From Aristolochia californica (Eukaryota; Streptophyta; Magnoliopsida; Piperales; Aristolochiaceae): a stretch of 64,000 nt of DNA. Of the stretch, positions 1 through 10,469 are shown in pieces. Within the stretch, counting starts at the first letter, position 1; every line of letters starts with the position of its first letter. The notes under the pieces were generated by a model. That model did no database searches. It was given only the letters and a program-made list of their open reading frames with translations, and was not told the origin of the DNA. Location of the stretch: assembly GCA_029961685.1 (NCBI GenBank), contig JARWKL010000002.1:35494908-35558907 (forward strand), given 5' to 3'. The position numbers and the translations under genes were made by a program.

Positions 1-186
1 TCTCCTTTACCTACTACTCCCTACTTTCGTCTGGTTTCGACCTTTCGGCCCTCACAAAGATTTGAAATACACTCGAAGTTATGAACAAGAGAAACTTTCA
101 AACTAAGAATAAGATTTAAGTACAATGATTTAAGTTAATTGCTTGAAAACATTAACAAAATATTTCTCATGTATAAAAATATTTTT
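1..186. other. Left-edge sequence without a recognisable gene
   Basis: AT-rich sequence with no convincing reading frame, RNA gene or element end. It leads directly into the tandem repeat that follows. Confidence 0.5.
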
Positions 187-945
187 TTATAAAATAGTTT
201 ATATTTATTTTCCTCATTTTTTTACTTTAATTATATTTTAATTCATTTTAAAATTTTAAATATATATTTTAATTTTTTCCTTCACTCTTCTCCTCTTCTT
301 TCTATTTGTTTCCTTTTCCTTTTGCCCTTCAACTCTTATTTATTTTTCTTTTCCTTTTTCCCTCTCCTCCATTTTTTTCATTTTCCTTTTTTTCCTTATT
401 CTCCCATTTTTCCTTTTTTTCTTCTCTTATTTTTTTTTATATTATTTATAAAATAGTTTATATTTATTTTCCTCATTTTCACTTTAATTATAACTTTAAA
501 TTATTTTAAAATTTTAAATATATATTTTAATTTTTTCCTTCGCTCTTCTCATCTTTCTACTATTTGTTTCCTTTTTCTTTTGTCTTTCAACTCTTATTTA
601 GTTTTCTTTTCCTTTTTCCCTCTCCTCCTTTTTTTTCATTTTCCTTTTTTCTTTATTCTCCCATTTTTTCCTTTTTTTTATTCCCTTATTTTTTTATTTT
701 TATAAAATAGTTTATATTTTTTCCTCATTTTCCTTTAATTATAATTTTAATTCATTTTAAATTTTTAAATATATATTTTTTATTTTTTATTTTTTATTTT
801 TTCTTTCAGTCTTCTCTTCTTGCTATTTGTTTCATTTTCCTTTTGTCCTTCAACTCTTATTTCTCTCTCCTCCAATTTTTTCATTTTCCCTTTTTTCCTT
901 ATTCTCCCATTTTTTCCTTTTTTCTTCCCTTATTTTTTTCTTTAT
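187..945. repeat. Three-copy tandem repeat, unit about 255 bp, pyrimidine-rich
   Basis: The landmark aaaatagttt recurs at about 191, 450 and 704, giving periods of 259 and 254 bp. Each unit runs through an AT-rich half (ttaaatatatatttt) and then a T/C-rich half (ctatttgtttcctttt, ctctcctcc, ttctcccatttt). Short reading frames here are runs of Phe, Leu and Ser produced by the skewed composition, so I do not regard them as genes. The repeat ends where an snRNA-type promoter motif begins near 998. It may be a small satellite or a repeat inside an unrecognised transposon. Confidence 0.85.
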
Positions 946-997
946 CCCTTTTCTTTTCCTTTTCTTTTTTCCTTCCCCTCTTACTAGAGGCTTATTA

Positions 998-1049
998 GTC
1001 CCACATTGGTAGCATGAAGAGAATCGCATGAGTGGAGGGCTTATAAAAT
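998..1049 (+). promoter_or_regulatory. snRNA-type promoter: upstream element plus TATA box
   Basis: GTCCCACATTG at 998-1008 closely matches the plant snRNA upstream sequence element (RTCCCACATCG). A TATA box, ttataaaat, lies at 1041-1049. The gap is about 32 bp, the spacing known for plant Pol II snRNA genes. About 25-30 bp downstream is a U1-like sequence. The same motif pair also occurs in some retrotransposon LTRs, so the promoter may belong to a repeat. Confidence 0.45.
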
Positions 1050-1054
1050 TCTAG

Positions 1055-1372
1055 ATAGAAGGATGGTAAAATGTACTTACCTGGACGATGTGAATCGGTG
1101 ATGAGTTTCGACTCTACAAGTCGAAATTCGAAGACATCCCGTCACGCTCCCGGCTCCCTCCTTTTGGGCTTCGTTAAGTTAACGAGCCAGCTCGCGAGCT
1201 TTCGAATCGAACCATGGTTCAGTCGAGCTGGCTCGTTAACTTAAACGAGCCTCATATGGATCTCGAACTCAGTTTGAGATCCAAAAACAACGAATCGAAT
1301 CGAGCCGGAACCGAGCCTAGCTCGAGTCGCTCGCGAACTAGCTCGGTTCGATACCATCCCTATCTAGAACCA
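1055..1372. mobile_element. hAT-like non-autonomous DNA transposon rich in GAGC motifs
   Basis: The ends are imperfect inverted repeats: TAGAAGGATGGTA on the left and TACCATCCCTA on the right. The body has many short inverted motifs (gagccagctcgc, gagccggaacc, ctagctcgag). The same body style and related ends occur in the larger element at 51126-55585, which shows an 8-bp duplication typical of hAT. Both sides carry tctaga, possibly part of the target duplication. No transposase is present. The exact left edge is uncertain because a U1-like sequence starts 16 bp inside it. Confidence 0.55.
1071..1105 (+). ncRNA. U1 snRNA 5'-end-like fragment (truncated)
   Basis: TACTTACCTGGACG (1074-1087) matches the conserved U1 snRNA 5' end, which pairs with 5' splice sites. 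The next bases (aat.ggtgat) also resemble U1, but the match is lost after about 1103, so stem-loops I-IV and the Sm site are missing. Its place about 25-30 bp after a TATA box and 65-75 bp after an upstream element fits an snRNA gene. It also lies just inside the end of a hAT-like element, so it could be a captured fragment or chance. It is not a functional U1 gene. Confidence 0.35.
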
Positions 1373-1502
1373 TTGAGGCCTATATAAGCCTATTTGTTCC
1401 CATTGCCATGAGGAATGTGGGACTAAATTTCTAAAAGAATAAGGTACATGTGTTCTCTCTATCACACTTTTACTTTTTCAAATAGTTAAAAACCCTTAAC
1501 AT
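1373..1502 (-). mobile_element. Partial 3' LTR of Copia relic J, with promoter motifs
   Basis: Read on the minus strand, this begins TGTTAAGGG next to a purine-rich tract (ggtggagaa), as expected for polypurine tract then LTR. It contains GTCCCACATTC (1413-1423) and a TATATA box (1381-1387). These face the similar motifs at 998-1049 across the hAT-like element, so the two promoter modules converge. The distal part of the LTR is not clear. Confidence 0.45.
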
Positions 1503-3782
1503 TCTCCACCATTTTTTAAAATAAAAAATTGACATATGATTTGATGAGACAAAAGAATTTAAAACAACAAAGTTGGAGCAATCAGTACACTATAGCTTTC
1601 GATCATAGGTATCATTTGGATTTGAACCTTCATCTAGTTGATATTTTGCCACCCACATTAGTCCTTAATGAACATATCTTGAACTTAAAGGCTTTGAGAA
1701 GACTACACATCTAATTATTAATCATGCATGTGAGTTCCATCAGGGTAGCCTATTACGACCCCACAAGTATCTTGTTTTGTCAGTGCCTTCTAGAGGACAA
1801 GCCTTAATTCTCTATTTGACTACGGCCCCACAGTCATACTTACATCGGTGATATCTCCAAAGGTATACTGCAAGTTTATACCTTGTTATAATAGCTTTGA
1901 TATCATTAAGGTAATACACTAATCTCATATTCAATGTAGTTGAACACATGCTTCATAGAGATGAGACATGAATTAAATTCATTGTAACTCATTCAACTTG
2001 TTTTTCCCATTGAACCTTCGTCTTGGGATTTCTAATCAAATAAGTTAGATTGCCATTGACATTGACTCAAGTAATAGACATTAATTCCATTCCCCTAGAA
2101 GCATACTATACTTGTCCTCTTGATAAGCCCTTGGTTAGATGATCTGCCAAGTTTTCCATTGATTTAATATAACTCAAGGTTATAATTTTAGTGGATGTGA
2201 GTTTCCTCAAAATTTTATATTGAAACTCAATATGCCTTGACGACTTTGAATTACGATTTTTAATTTTAATTTTTAGTATAGTCACCCGATTACCAAAATT
2301 AATTAGGATAAGTAAAATTGGTTTATCCATCATGGGAATGTTTAATAATAAACCCCTAAGCCACCAACTCTAAGACTACTATTTCAGCCTCCGTAGTGGT
2401 TATGGTAATCAAGGTCTGCTTGGACGATTCCAAGTGATAGTACCACTACTTAGTGTAAATACAAAACTACTACTAGTGGCTTTTGTGTTATTGGAATAAA
2501 AAATCCAGTTAGAATCATTGTACCCTTCTAGTATAGTGGGAAATCCAAAATAGTGTATTTTGTAATTAATAGTACCTTTCTTATATTTAAGAAGTTATTC
2601 AATAACATCCCAATGAGTTTTATCAGGGTTACTCATATACCTACCTAGGCTTCTTATTACGTAAGAAATATTTGGTCTGGCACAGTTTGATATATACATT
2701 AGTCTTCCAATAATTTGCGTCATCTGAGAAACATAATGTCTCACAATATAAAAAAAAGTAAAGAAGAATGGTAGGGATACTGTTTCTCAGATGACGTATT
2801 CCAATAATTTGAGAATACGTCATCTGAGAAACAGTATCCCCACCAATGTCTAGAAGCTTGTTTTAGACCATAATAAACAACCCTCTGGCTGCTTAATATA
2901 AATTTCTTGTTGTAATTTATCATTAAGAAAAAACGGTTTTAACATCCATTTGATAGATTTCGAGGTTATATGATGCAGCCAATGAAACAATCACTCAAAC
3001 TGTAATTATCCTTATCATTGAAGAATAAGTCTTGAAAAAGTCAATTCCTTCTCTTTGACTAAAATCTTTAGAAACTAATCTAGCTTTGCACTTATCCATG
3101 AATCCATGAGGATTATGTTTCTTTTGAAAATCCTTTTGTATCCAATAGACCCTAGAGGTAAGTCTATCAAAACCCATGTATTGTATGAACAAATTAAATT
3201 CATTTCACTTTTAACTGCTTCCTCCCACAAGGATGCATCACTAGATTTCATCTCTTATGGTATAATGGATCATCCTCTATGATGAATGTCCTAGGTTTTC
3301 TTCTATCTTAGATCTCTTACTCCACTTAAGTTTTGTTTGTGGCACTATTTCGGTATCCTCATTATGACATCTAGAAATTTCTCCTACTTCAAATTTCTCA
3401 TTTCTTTCATAGGAAACATATTTTCAAAAAAAATATAGCATCATTGGATTCTTTAATAGTGTTTATAAAAAAATTTAGGTAAATTTGAATGCATTATTAA
3501 GAATTGATATGCATTATTGTTTCCTATACGTCCTATAAAATTTGCATCATAAGTTTTAGGACTTAGTTTCGCCATCTTGTTAAAGTTATTTTTAACTTTA
3601 GTAAGGAAACCCCACAGTTTAAAGTACTTAAGACTCTGTCTTCTACCCCACTATAACTCACATATGGTGTTTTATGATTATTCTTGTATGGTATATGATT
3701 AAGTATATTTACATGCTGAAAATAAAGCTTCTCCCAACAAATTGTTGGGAAGACCAGAACTTGACAACATGGAGTTAATCAT
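1503..3782 (-). pseudogene. Ty1/Copia relic J: integrase C-terminus, RT and RNase H, decayed
   Basis: Minus-strand fragments in element order: 3782-3500 is the end of integrase (INSMLSSSGLPNN); 3192-2995 is reverse transcriptase (residues like KCKARLVSKDFSQREGIDF); 2923-2641 is broken RT; 2333-2106 is the RNase H end (SMENLADHLTKGLSRG). The sequence style resembles the Tork group, by family knowledge. Many stops and frameshifts are present. A short inverted duplication of a cgtcatctgagaaacagtatcc motif lies at 2775-2845. J's integrase continues across element F at 43212, which shows J was present before F inserted. Confidence 0.8.
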
Positions 3783-4047
3783 TGTTGCAGGATATGAATA
3801 GTTGGAGGGTTATTCATGTAATTAGTTTATATATTTTTTTGTCTCTTATTCACTCTTACTAGAGTGAATGGTATAATTAGGATATTGGTACTTTTAAAAT
3901 CTTGTTGGATTTAGGATCCCATGATAAGGTCCTTGAGTAAAGGGTGAGAGAGAGGAGAGAAAGAAGAAAAGAAGAAAGGAGAGGAAGAAAGAAGAAGAGA
4001 GAGAGTGGGACAGATAGAGAGAGATGGAGCTTGAGAGAGATTGGGAT

Positions 4048-4294
4048 TGTTGGAAGCAATGATATAATTAGGGTGTCGTTGATGTAATTAATTTATGTTT
4101 CTTGTGTCTTCTTCACTCTTACTAGGGTGAAAAGGCATAATTATAATATTATATTTTTATCAGTTATAAATTGAGCTTAAGGGGGAGGGTTTGGATAGAA
4201 GTCCATAACCACATTCTTCCTCCTCTTTTTTCTCCCTAACGTGTGTTCTTCTTCTTTTTCCATGAAGTAGTCCATGGAGTCCTGAAAATCAACA
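4048..4294 (+). repeat. 5' LTR of A1
   Basis: Starts TGTTGGAAGCAATG and ends GAAAATCAACA, 247 bp. It shares the block cactcttactagggtgaa with the F and H LTRs, so A1, F and H belong to one superfamily of non-coding elements. Confidence 0.88.
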
Positions 4295-4894
4295 TGGTAT
4301 TGGAGCATTAATTTTTAGAACTGATAGCTATGAGTTTTTAGAATTCCAATATTGCTATCTACTCTGATTATTACTATTGTCCATTCCAAGTTGTGCTACC
4401 CATATCTTGTTGTCTTTTTTTTTTTTACATTGCAAACAATCTGATTGAAGGAGGGCCAATGTTGCTGACATTACTGTTTTTTTTTTTCGTTGGGATGATA
4501 GTCTCCTAAGCTGGTAATTTTCTTATTTCTGAGTCACTTTGCCAGATCCAAACCAGTGACGTGAGAGATACTATTCCGCTAGTGACCTGAGAATCATATT
4601 GATTATGTTAACTCGGATCGAGTCAACTCAAAACTCACTATTCTTCTTCATAGATATCATATGATGTGCTTATGTCTGGTCTGAAATGAAGGAAGCTTGC
4701 GACCGTTTCATCTGCATAAATTAAAAGCTCAGCATTCGTCAATATTGTCAGACTAGTATTTCGTTTTTTTCCTGCTACATTGGTTCATCATCCTAACTCC
4801 CTCTCTTTATTTTCCTAGTTCATCATCTACTTGTGACATTCTTCTAGACCGTGACACACTTCAATTGACGGAAGGGAGGTTGTAGACTCAAAGA

Positions 4895-5218
4895 TGTTAT
4901 GATCTTGGGTTAAGTACTTGGCTTTCCGCTACCTACTAGGCCGATCTTTTGGGTAATATTGGATACGTGCTTAACATTTGGTATTAGAGTGGGCACCCAC
5001 GTCGCGAGTTCGAATCCTGAAGGGGGTGACCTAGCAGTGTCGCTAGAGTGGGCCGTTGCTAGAGTGGGCCGTCGCTAGAGTGGGCTGTCACTAGAGTGGG
5101 CCGCCGTGGTCGTCGGCTCGTGAAGGTGGGATGTGATGTTATGGTCATGGGTTAAGTACTTGGCTTTCCGCTACCTACCAGGCCGGTCTTTTGTGTAGTA
5201 TTGGCTAGGTTTTTAACA
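4895..5218 (+). mobile_element. Intact TRIM (terminal-repeat retrotransposon in miniature), 324 bp
   Basis: Two 82-bp LTRs (4895-4976 and 5137-5218) start TGTTATG and end TTAACA, and flank a 160-bp interior. The 5-bp duplication aaaga is exact (4890-4894 and 5219-5223). The primer-binding site tggtattagag begins at 4979, two bases after the LTR, and a purine tract (gtgaaggtgggatg) precedes the 3' LTR. The interior has four near-copies of ctagagtgggccgt (5042-5103) and a tRNA-like gttcgaatcc at about 5009. It has no coding capacity. Confidence 0.93.
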
Positions 5219-5223
5219 AAAGA

Positions 5224-6888
5224 TCATAAAACTAGACATGCAATTAATTTCTTAGGTTCTTTTTGTATCTTTATCTAGCCCATGTTCTCAGTTTTGGCAG
5301 AGATGCCATTGTTTCTGGCAATTCCATTGCTACATGCGAAGGTGCAAACCAATTTTCGGATGAGACCTTGGGCTCTTGCGCATCTGTCAAGCCATGAGAA
5401 CTCAGACTTTGTCATCCCTAGAGAACTCCGGTCATCGATTTCTGGCCATTGGAAGGTTGTAGCCTCTGCTCTATCGGATTAACATCACTCTGCTTTGTTG
5501 GTAGCCTTTGCTCTACCGGATTAACATCACTCTGCTTTGCCTGTAGCCTCTGATGCAAGTAGAATTATTTTCCATTGCTATTGTATCTAGCTAGTTGGCA
5601 TATTGATTTTGCTCTAATTCTGCTTGGGTGATTTATATCGTCAATCCAAAAAAATTCTGAGATTAATACTGGTTAATTTTTTTATTAATCCCAAGCCGGT
5701 TCATCGTTGTTTGTTGCCATATTTTTGCTGATTGATGATAGTGTCAATCTCGCTGCTATTTGCTGGCCTTTCTCTACTTGTTCAGTGTTCTGTCATTCCA
5801 ACTTAATCTCCAGAAGTTATTACAATGATTTCTCGATGCTGGATCCTTTTTCTATCTTGCTATTCTATTTCTGGCAGAGTGCTGGTTCTTATCATAATTG
5901 GACATAGCCTCAGAATATTTCTTATATCAATCTGGATATCATCCTAGCATTATAGTATTATTGTTATCATCCTTAATTTGTTGGCATTACGTTGATATTT
6001 GAAACCATAAGGTTAACGATTGTCTTTGCTAGCCTTACTACTCTCAAGCCGATCTGTTATTCAAAAAATCATCTGAGATTGTCTCTGCCAGCCTTACTGC
6101 TCTCGAGTTGATCTTTTTTTCAGAAAATCATCCGAGATTGTGTCTTCCAGCCTTACTGCTCTTGAACCGATCTAGCTTGCTATTTTTAATCCTCTCTCAA
6201 CCTAGTTCGAATTGAATATGCCGAATTCATCGCCAGCTCTATTGTTGTTTCTGGAGATTGGTCGATCACTGGTTCTTTGGTTCTAACCGTTGCTCCACTG
6301 CAGAAATAAGAGGAAGTTTATGTTTCAACTTATTTAATTTGCCGCTATCGACCATATTGTTCTGTTTGAATTGGACTAGCTTGAGTTAACTTGGGTCAAC
6401 TAGGACCAAGTCAACTCGGATCGAGTCAACTTGATTTGGTCCACTTGCTCTCTACCTTTGTTATAGTGGTCCACTTGAGTACTCTACCGATTCCTCCCGC
6501 AACTCGGCTATATTGGTCTGATACCTGACTTAGCTCAACTAGGTCGCATGCCTTAGTCTGACTCGGTCCCTTGGCTTAGGATTCATTATTATCTTGGATT
6601 ATAGGCTGTTAATTAGTCGGTTCCATCTTTTTATTTGGTGCACATATCCCTCATTCAAGGATGGACTCACTGTGGATTATTTCATGTGTCCTTATTACTC
6701 TTAAGGACTTCCATTATTTACCAGTTATCCACTGCTATACAACTGCATATTTGGTATGTGTTATTTGGGCATTGGCCCATTTCTTCTGCTCCTATTGTGT
6801 GTCTTTGATTGAGACATTATTAGTGAAGAATAACTCCTAGGTTTCTTGCCTAGGGATCACTTCCATTACCTCCCAGCTTGAGAGGGAA
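5224..6888 (+). other. Non-coding internal region of A1
   Basis: No retroelement protein can be read here in any frame. The sequence has repeated short phrases such as tagcctctgctctaccggattaacatc (two copies near 5459-5535) and gattgtctctgccagccttactgctctc (three near-copies at 6018-6165). A conserved stem-loop block sits at 6801-6830, close to the polypurine tract. These repeats look like replication-slippage products in a non-coding element. Confidence 0.6.
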
Positions 6889-7134
6889 TGTTGGAAGATA
6901 TGATATATATATGGTGTCATTGATGTAATTAGTTTATGTTTCTTGTCTCTTCTTCAATCTTACTAGGGTGAAGAGCATAATTATAAGATTTTACTTTTAT
7001 CAATTATATATAGAACTCAAGGGAGGAGGGTTTGGACATAAGTCTAGAACCTCATTCTTCCTCCTCTTTTTCTCCCCAACATGTGTTCTTCTTCTTTGTC
7101 CATGAAGTAATTCATGGAGTCCTAAAAATCAATA
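6889..7134 (+). repeat. 3' LTR of A1
   Basis: 246 bp, TGTTGGAAGATATG to AATCAATA. The final CA has mutated to TA. It matches the 5' LTR over its length with scattered differences, so the insertion is not recent. Confidence 0.88.
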
Positions 7135-7332
7135 GGGAGAAGAGAGAAAGGCTAGGGACGAATTTGATAAATAAGGGGAGACTTGATAGAATCTACCCCT
7201 TGCCTTGAGCCTCTATTTATAGTTTGTGAAGGAAGTTTATAATGAATACAATACACTTAGGGTTACAAGATTTAAAAAGGAAAAGACGTAAGTAGACAAA
7301 CAACATCTTCTTTAATTATACCCTTGTGCCAT

Positions 7333-8755
7333 TGATGTAGAATTTTAGTTACATCGACTTTTATACCTCGCAAGCGTACGAATCGTTCATGTAATCTAGC
7401 AGTAAGCGAGGGTCATATCCACAGGGAGGATTGAATTTCGTGTATTCTTCAGTCAACTAGCCTAACCAAATATGATGAATTAATATGAACTAAATACTAA
7501 TTATATCCTAAATTATCAAGCAATAATTTAATTAACTACTTGCACAACAGGAAACGTCAACTCTGGATTTTACCGTGATTCGTGCCTCTCTCGAGCGCCA
7601 CGTAACTACGAATCCAGATTTCTCAATCCTTGCGTCTAGCCCCTCTCGGGCGCCTAGAGTTAAAGACAGAAATCGGATTAAAATACCAAAATCTAACCTC
7701 AATTATAATCTTACCCTAATTAACTAATTTAATCAAATATCAAGAAAACAAATCTCAAATAAACCTTAATTATCAAATCAGATTCAATTAACATTCAAAA
7801 CCTAAGTTCAAACCATATAAAATATCAAATTCAATAATGACGAATTACTCCCCTTCTTCCTCCTCTCGCTCGGGCAGCAACTCGTTCTCACGGGTGCTGC
7901 GATTTTCGGAAATTGGTGGCGTCGGGTAGCAATAGTGAGTGGCCGGAGGTAGAGACGACGCCGGCGACGACGGTTAGAAGCCGACGGCCGGAGGTAAAGT
8001 CTGGCGAAGAGCGAAACAGAGCTGACGTTCTCTAACCGGCTCTCTCGAGTCTCGGTTAGAGTCGGAATGGCTCCGGGACTGGTCGGAATATGTAAACGAC
8101 GCCGGAGGATGGTCTGAAAACGGAAGTGGCGCCGGAGAAGCCCTCTCGGATCCCCTCCCGGCCTGGCGAGCAAAGAATGGCAGCGTCGAACTCGCCGCGA
8201 CGGAGACTCTCTCGAGCTCTCCTCGGGTCTGTTCTCAGTTGCCTGATGGTGGTGAACGACGGTGGACGACGGTGGCGAAAGGTCTTGGCCGGCGAAAGGT
8301 CTTGGCCGGCGAACAGCGGTGGGGAACTCCTCTCGGGTCCTCCCCTGTTTCCGGTCAAAGTCCTCCCTTTTGGTCTCTACTCCTCTTCTCTTTACTCTCC
8401 CCCCTCTTCACGCCCCTCTTCTTCTTTAAATATGATTTTCTTATTTTAAAACGATTTGCCCTAGAAATTACCTCCATTTCACTAAGGGCATTTTGGTAAA
8501 TATCTTCTTCTCCACCCAAATTCTCCTGAAATTCCATAATTGAATCTATAAAAAGCATTTCAGGAAGAAATAAGACTAAAAAATAATGAAATATAATTCA
8601 GGAGAGAGAAATATGCAATATCGACAGTGATTAATGCCAAATTCAATAAATGCTCATTTCATTTGAAAACCGATAAGTAACTACCTATAATACAATTATA
8701 AAGGTTATTCTATTATAATTAACCTAGTTCTCATGTCAAAATATGGCATCTATCA
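7333..8755 (-). repeat. 3' LTR of Athila G2
   Basis: 1423 bp. It differs from the 5' LTR mainly by an 18-bp tandem duplication of a ggtcttggccggcgaaa unit near 8279-8312. A GC-rich segment (about 7860-8380) gives long open frames on both strands; these are composition artefacts with no recognisable protein. Confidence 0.92.
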
Positions 8756-10469
8756 CACCCCCAAACCTAAATCTTTGCTAGTCCCTAGCAAAACAACAAT
8801 CGAACCAAAATTAAGCCTAGGAAAACAAAATGCCACTTTCGTAGGGAGCACGATTGCATTTAGCGTATGCAACAAGCCGTTAAACCCCTACTCTGCAGTA
8901 GTGGACGAGTTATGTCTCGTGAGGGTTTGCATGGAATTTACCCACAAAATTCATCTAAATCAATAATATAAAAAGAAAAAAAACTGAAGAAAATTTACTC
9001 CTCATTAGCATATGACTAACACTTAGTATCGTAAAATATCTGAAATTCATATGAGATCTTGCGAAATATTAAAACCTGTGTAAAAGATAGCCTATTATCA
9101 ATCCAAATACACTCATTGTTACTCCACCTGAACCAATGTGACCCATAAGCTATTACTTCGACAGAACAAAGAGGCAGCAAATAAGAATAAAATCCTGGTC
9201 ACATCACAATTAAGAGAAAATAGTAAAGTAAGCCTGTTGTCGTACAATCTCACCAAAGAAATATACCAATTTCAATCTTGACTTGTAACTTTTTTCAAAT
9301 TACAATTCATCATCAAAGTTAAGGAAACTCATTGCTTCCAGATTTAAAACCATTTTTCGCTATTACCAGCGCACTTTTTCTATTACCAGCGTAATTTTTG
9401 TTTTTTTTGTTTTCTTCACTGAATACTTTTGGTATTACCACCATTTTGTATTCGTCTTCACTGCACATGCACTTATTTTTAAGTAACCCACTGTTCCGGT
9501 GCATGTCCCTGGGTTTGCCCAGGCTATTTCTGAAGTTATCTGTCTTTTGCAAGCAAGAGCATTTCCATTTGCATTTATACATTACAACAAGGAATTTTAC
9601 TGAGGTATGAGTTCAAACAGGCATACAAGACTATTCAGACTAAGATAGATCAACACTAGATTTACATGTTCTCTTTTGCAACTAAGTTCCAAGTCTAATG
9701 CAATAGGAAGCTATCCCACTGAATTCTCATGAATCACAACAAATGATATCGGATTTCTAATAGGCATATTCTACACAAATTTACGAAAATTTTTGAAAAA
9801 CATTTGAGCAACTTATTTTAACTCTACTAATGTTAACCACATACTAAGAGGAGTAATTTGAAAACCACGAACAAAAATCGAACGAAAATTATTGCTAAGA
9901 CATAAAAGAGTCGTTCCCCCCCCCCCCCCCCCCCCCAAACCTAAACATGACATTGTCCTCAATGGGGAAAAGTTAAAACACTATAACGACTACAAAAAAA
10001 AAAAATAATAATAATAATAAAGACCCCCAGGAATGATACATAGTCTCCCTCGAAGAAGGTTTACTCGTATCAGCCGTACCCGTAGGTAATCATCCGTAGA
10101 TGAAACCGCTATCCCACATCACACTTTGAAGAAATCTCCGTGTGACTGGCCACTGAAGGCAATAGGAATCACGCGCTGAACACAAGTCCTTAAGTTACTC
10201 ACCATAAGGTTTTCATTCAATACTTCAAGATCGAACTGGTCAATCCCAGAACGGTTGTTTGAGTACAGACCTCTCAAACTAGGGACCAAAAGTCTGGTCA
10301 TCGACTATCGGAACCATTTATGCTCTCAGCCGGTAAGAGAGTATGAATAAACCAAAAAAATAAAATAAAAATAAAAATAAAAATAAAACTGTAATGTACA
10401 AAGGGATAGAAACGTGGGGATTGCCCACAATGTGCTAAGTTTATAGTCGTAAGCAAGACTCTGACGCAT
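8756..10469 (-). other. Athila region between pol and 3' LTR, no env frame
   Basis: In Athila elements this space often carries an env-like frame. Here only short frames are present and none looks like a membrane protein. A run of 21 C lies at 9916-9936 and AT-rich simple repeats at about 10000-10020 and 10350-10390. The polypurine tract is at the LTR edge (8756-8767; gtttgggggtg on the minus strand). Confidence 0.6.
9916..9936. repeat. Homopolymer run, (C)21
   Basis: Twenty-one consecutive C inside the non-coding 3' part of the Athila element. The length may be uncertain because sequencing of such runs is error-prone. Confidence 0.9.

Larger units (their letters stand above)
4048..7134 (+). 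mobile_element. Non-coding LTR retrotransposon A1, nested in the K LTR
   Basis: The 5' LTR is 4048-4294 and the 3' LTR 6889-7134. The primer-binding site tggtattggagc (4295-4306) follows the first LTR, and the tract agcttgagaggga precedes the second. The flanks are gggat and gggag. The unoccupied sequence cttgggagaagagag is present in the other K LTR near 33687. The internal 2.6 kb shows no retrotransposon protein; it contains a TRIM at 4895-5218 and, at 6801-6830, the stem-loop plus gaagaa block shared with other non-coding elements here. Confidence 0.9.

Noticed and set aside
306..1012. Two Phe/Leu-rich frames (67 and 61 codons)
   Set aside because: They lie in a T/C-rich tandem repeat; open frames follow from lack of stop codons in such composition.
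5042..5103. Four repeats of ctagagtgggccgt as a CRISPR-like array
   Set aside because: Units are about 18 bp, with no regular spacers, inside a TRIM interior in a plant genome.
7808..8558. Overlapping frames up to 121 codons on both strands in the Athila LTR
   Set aside because: They are in the GC-rich part of an LTR, repeat in the second LTR, and show no domain.
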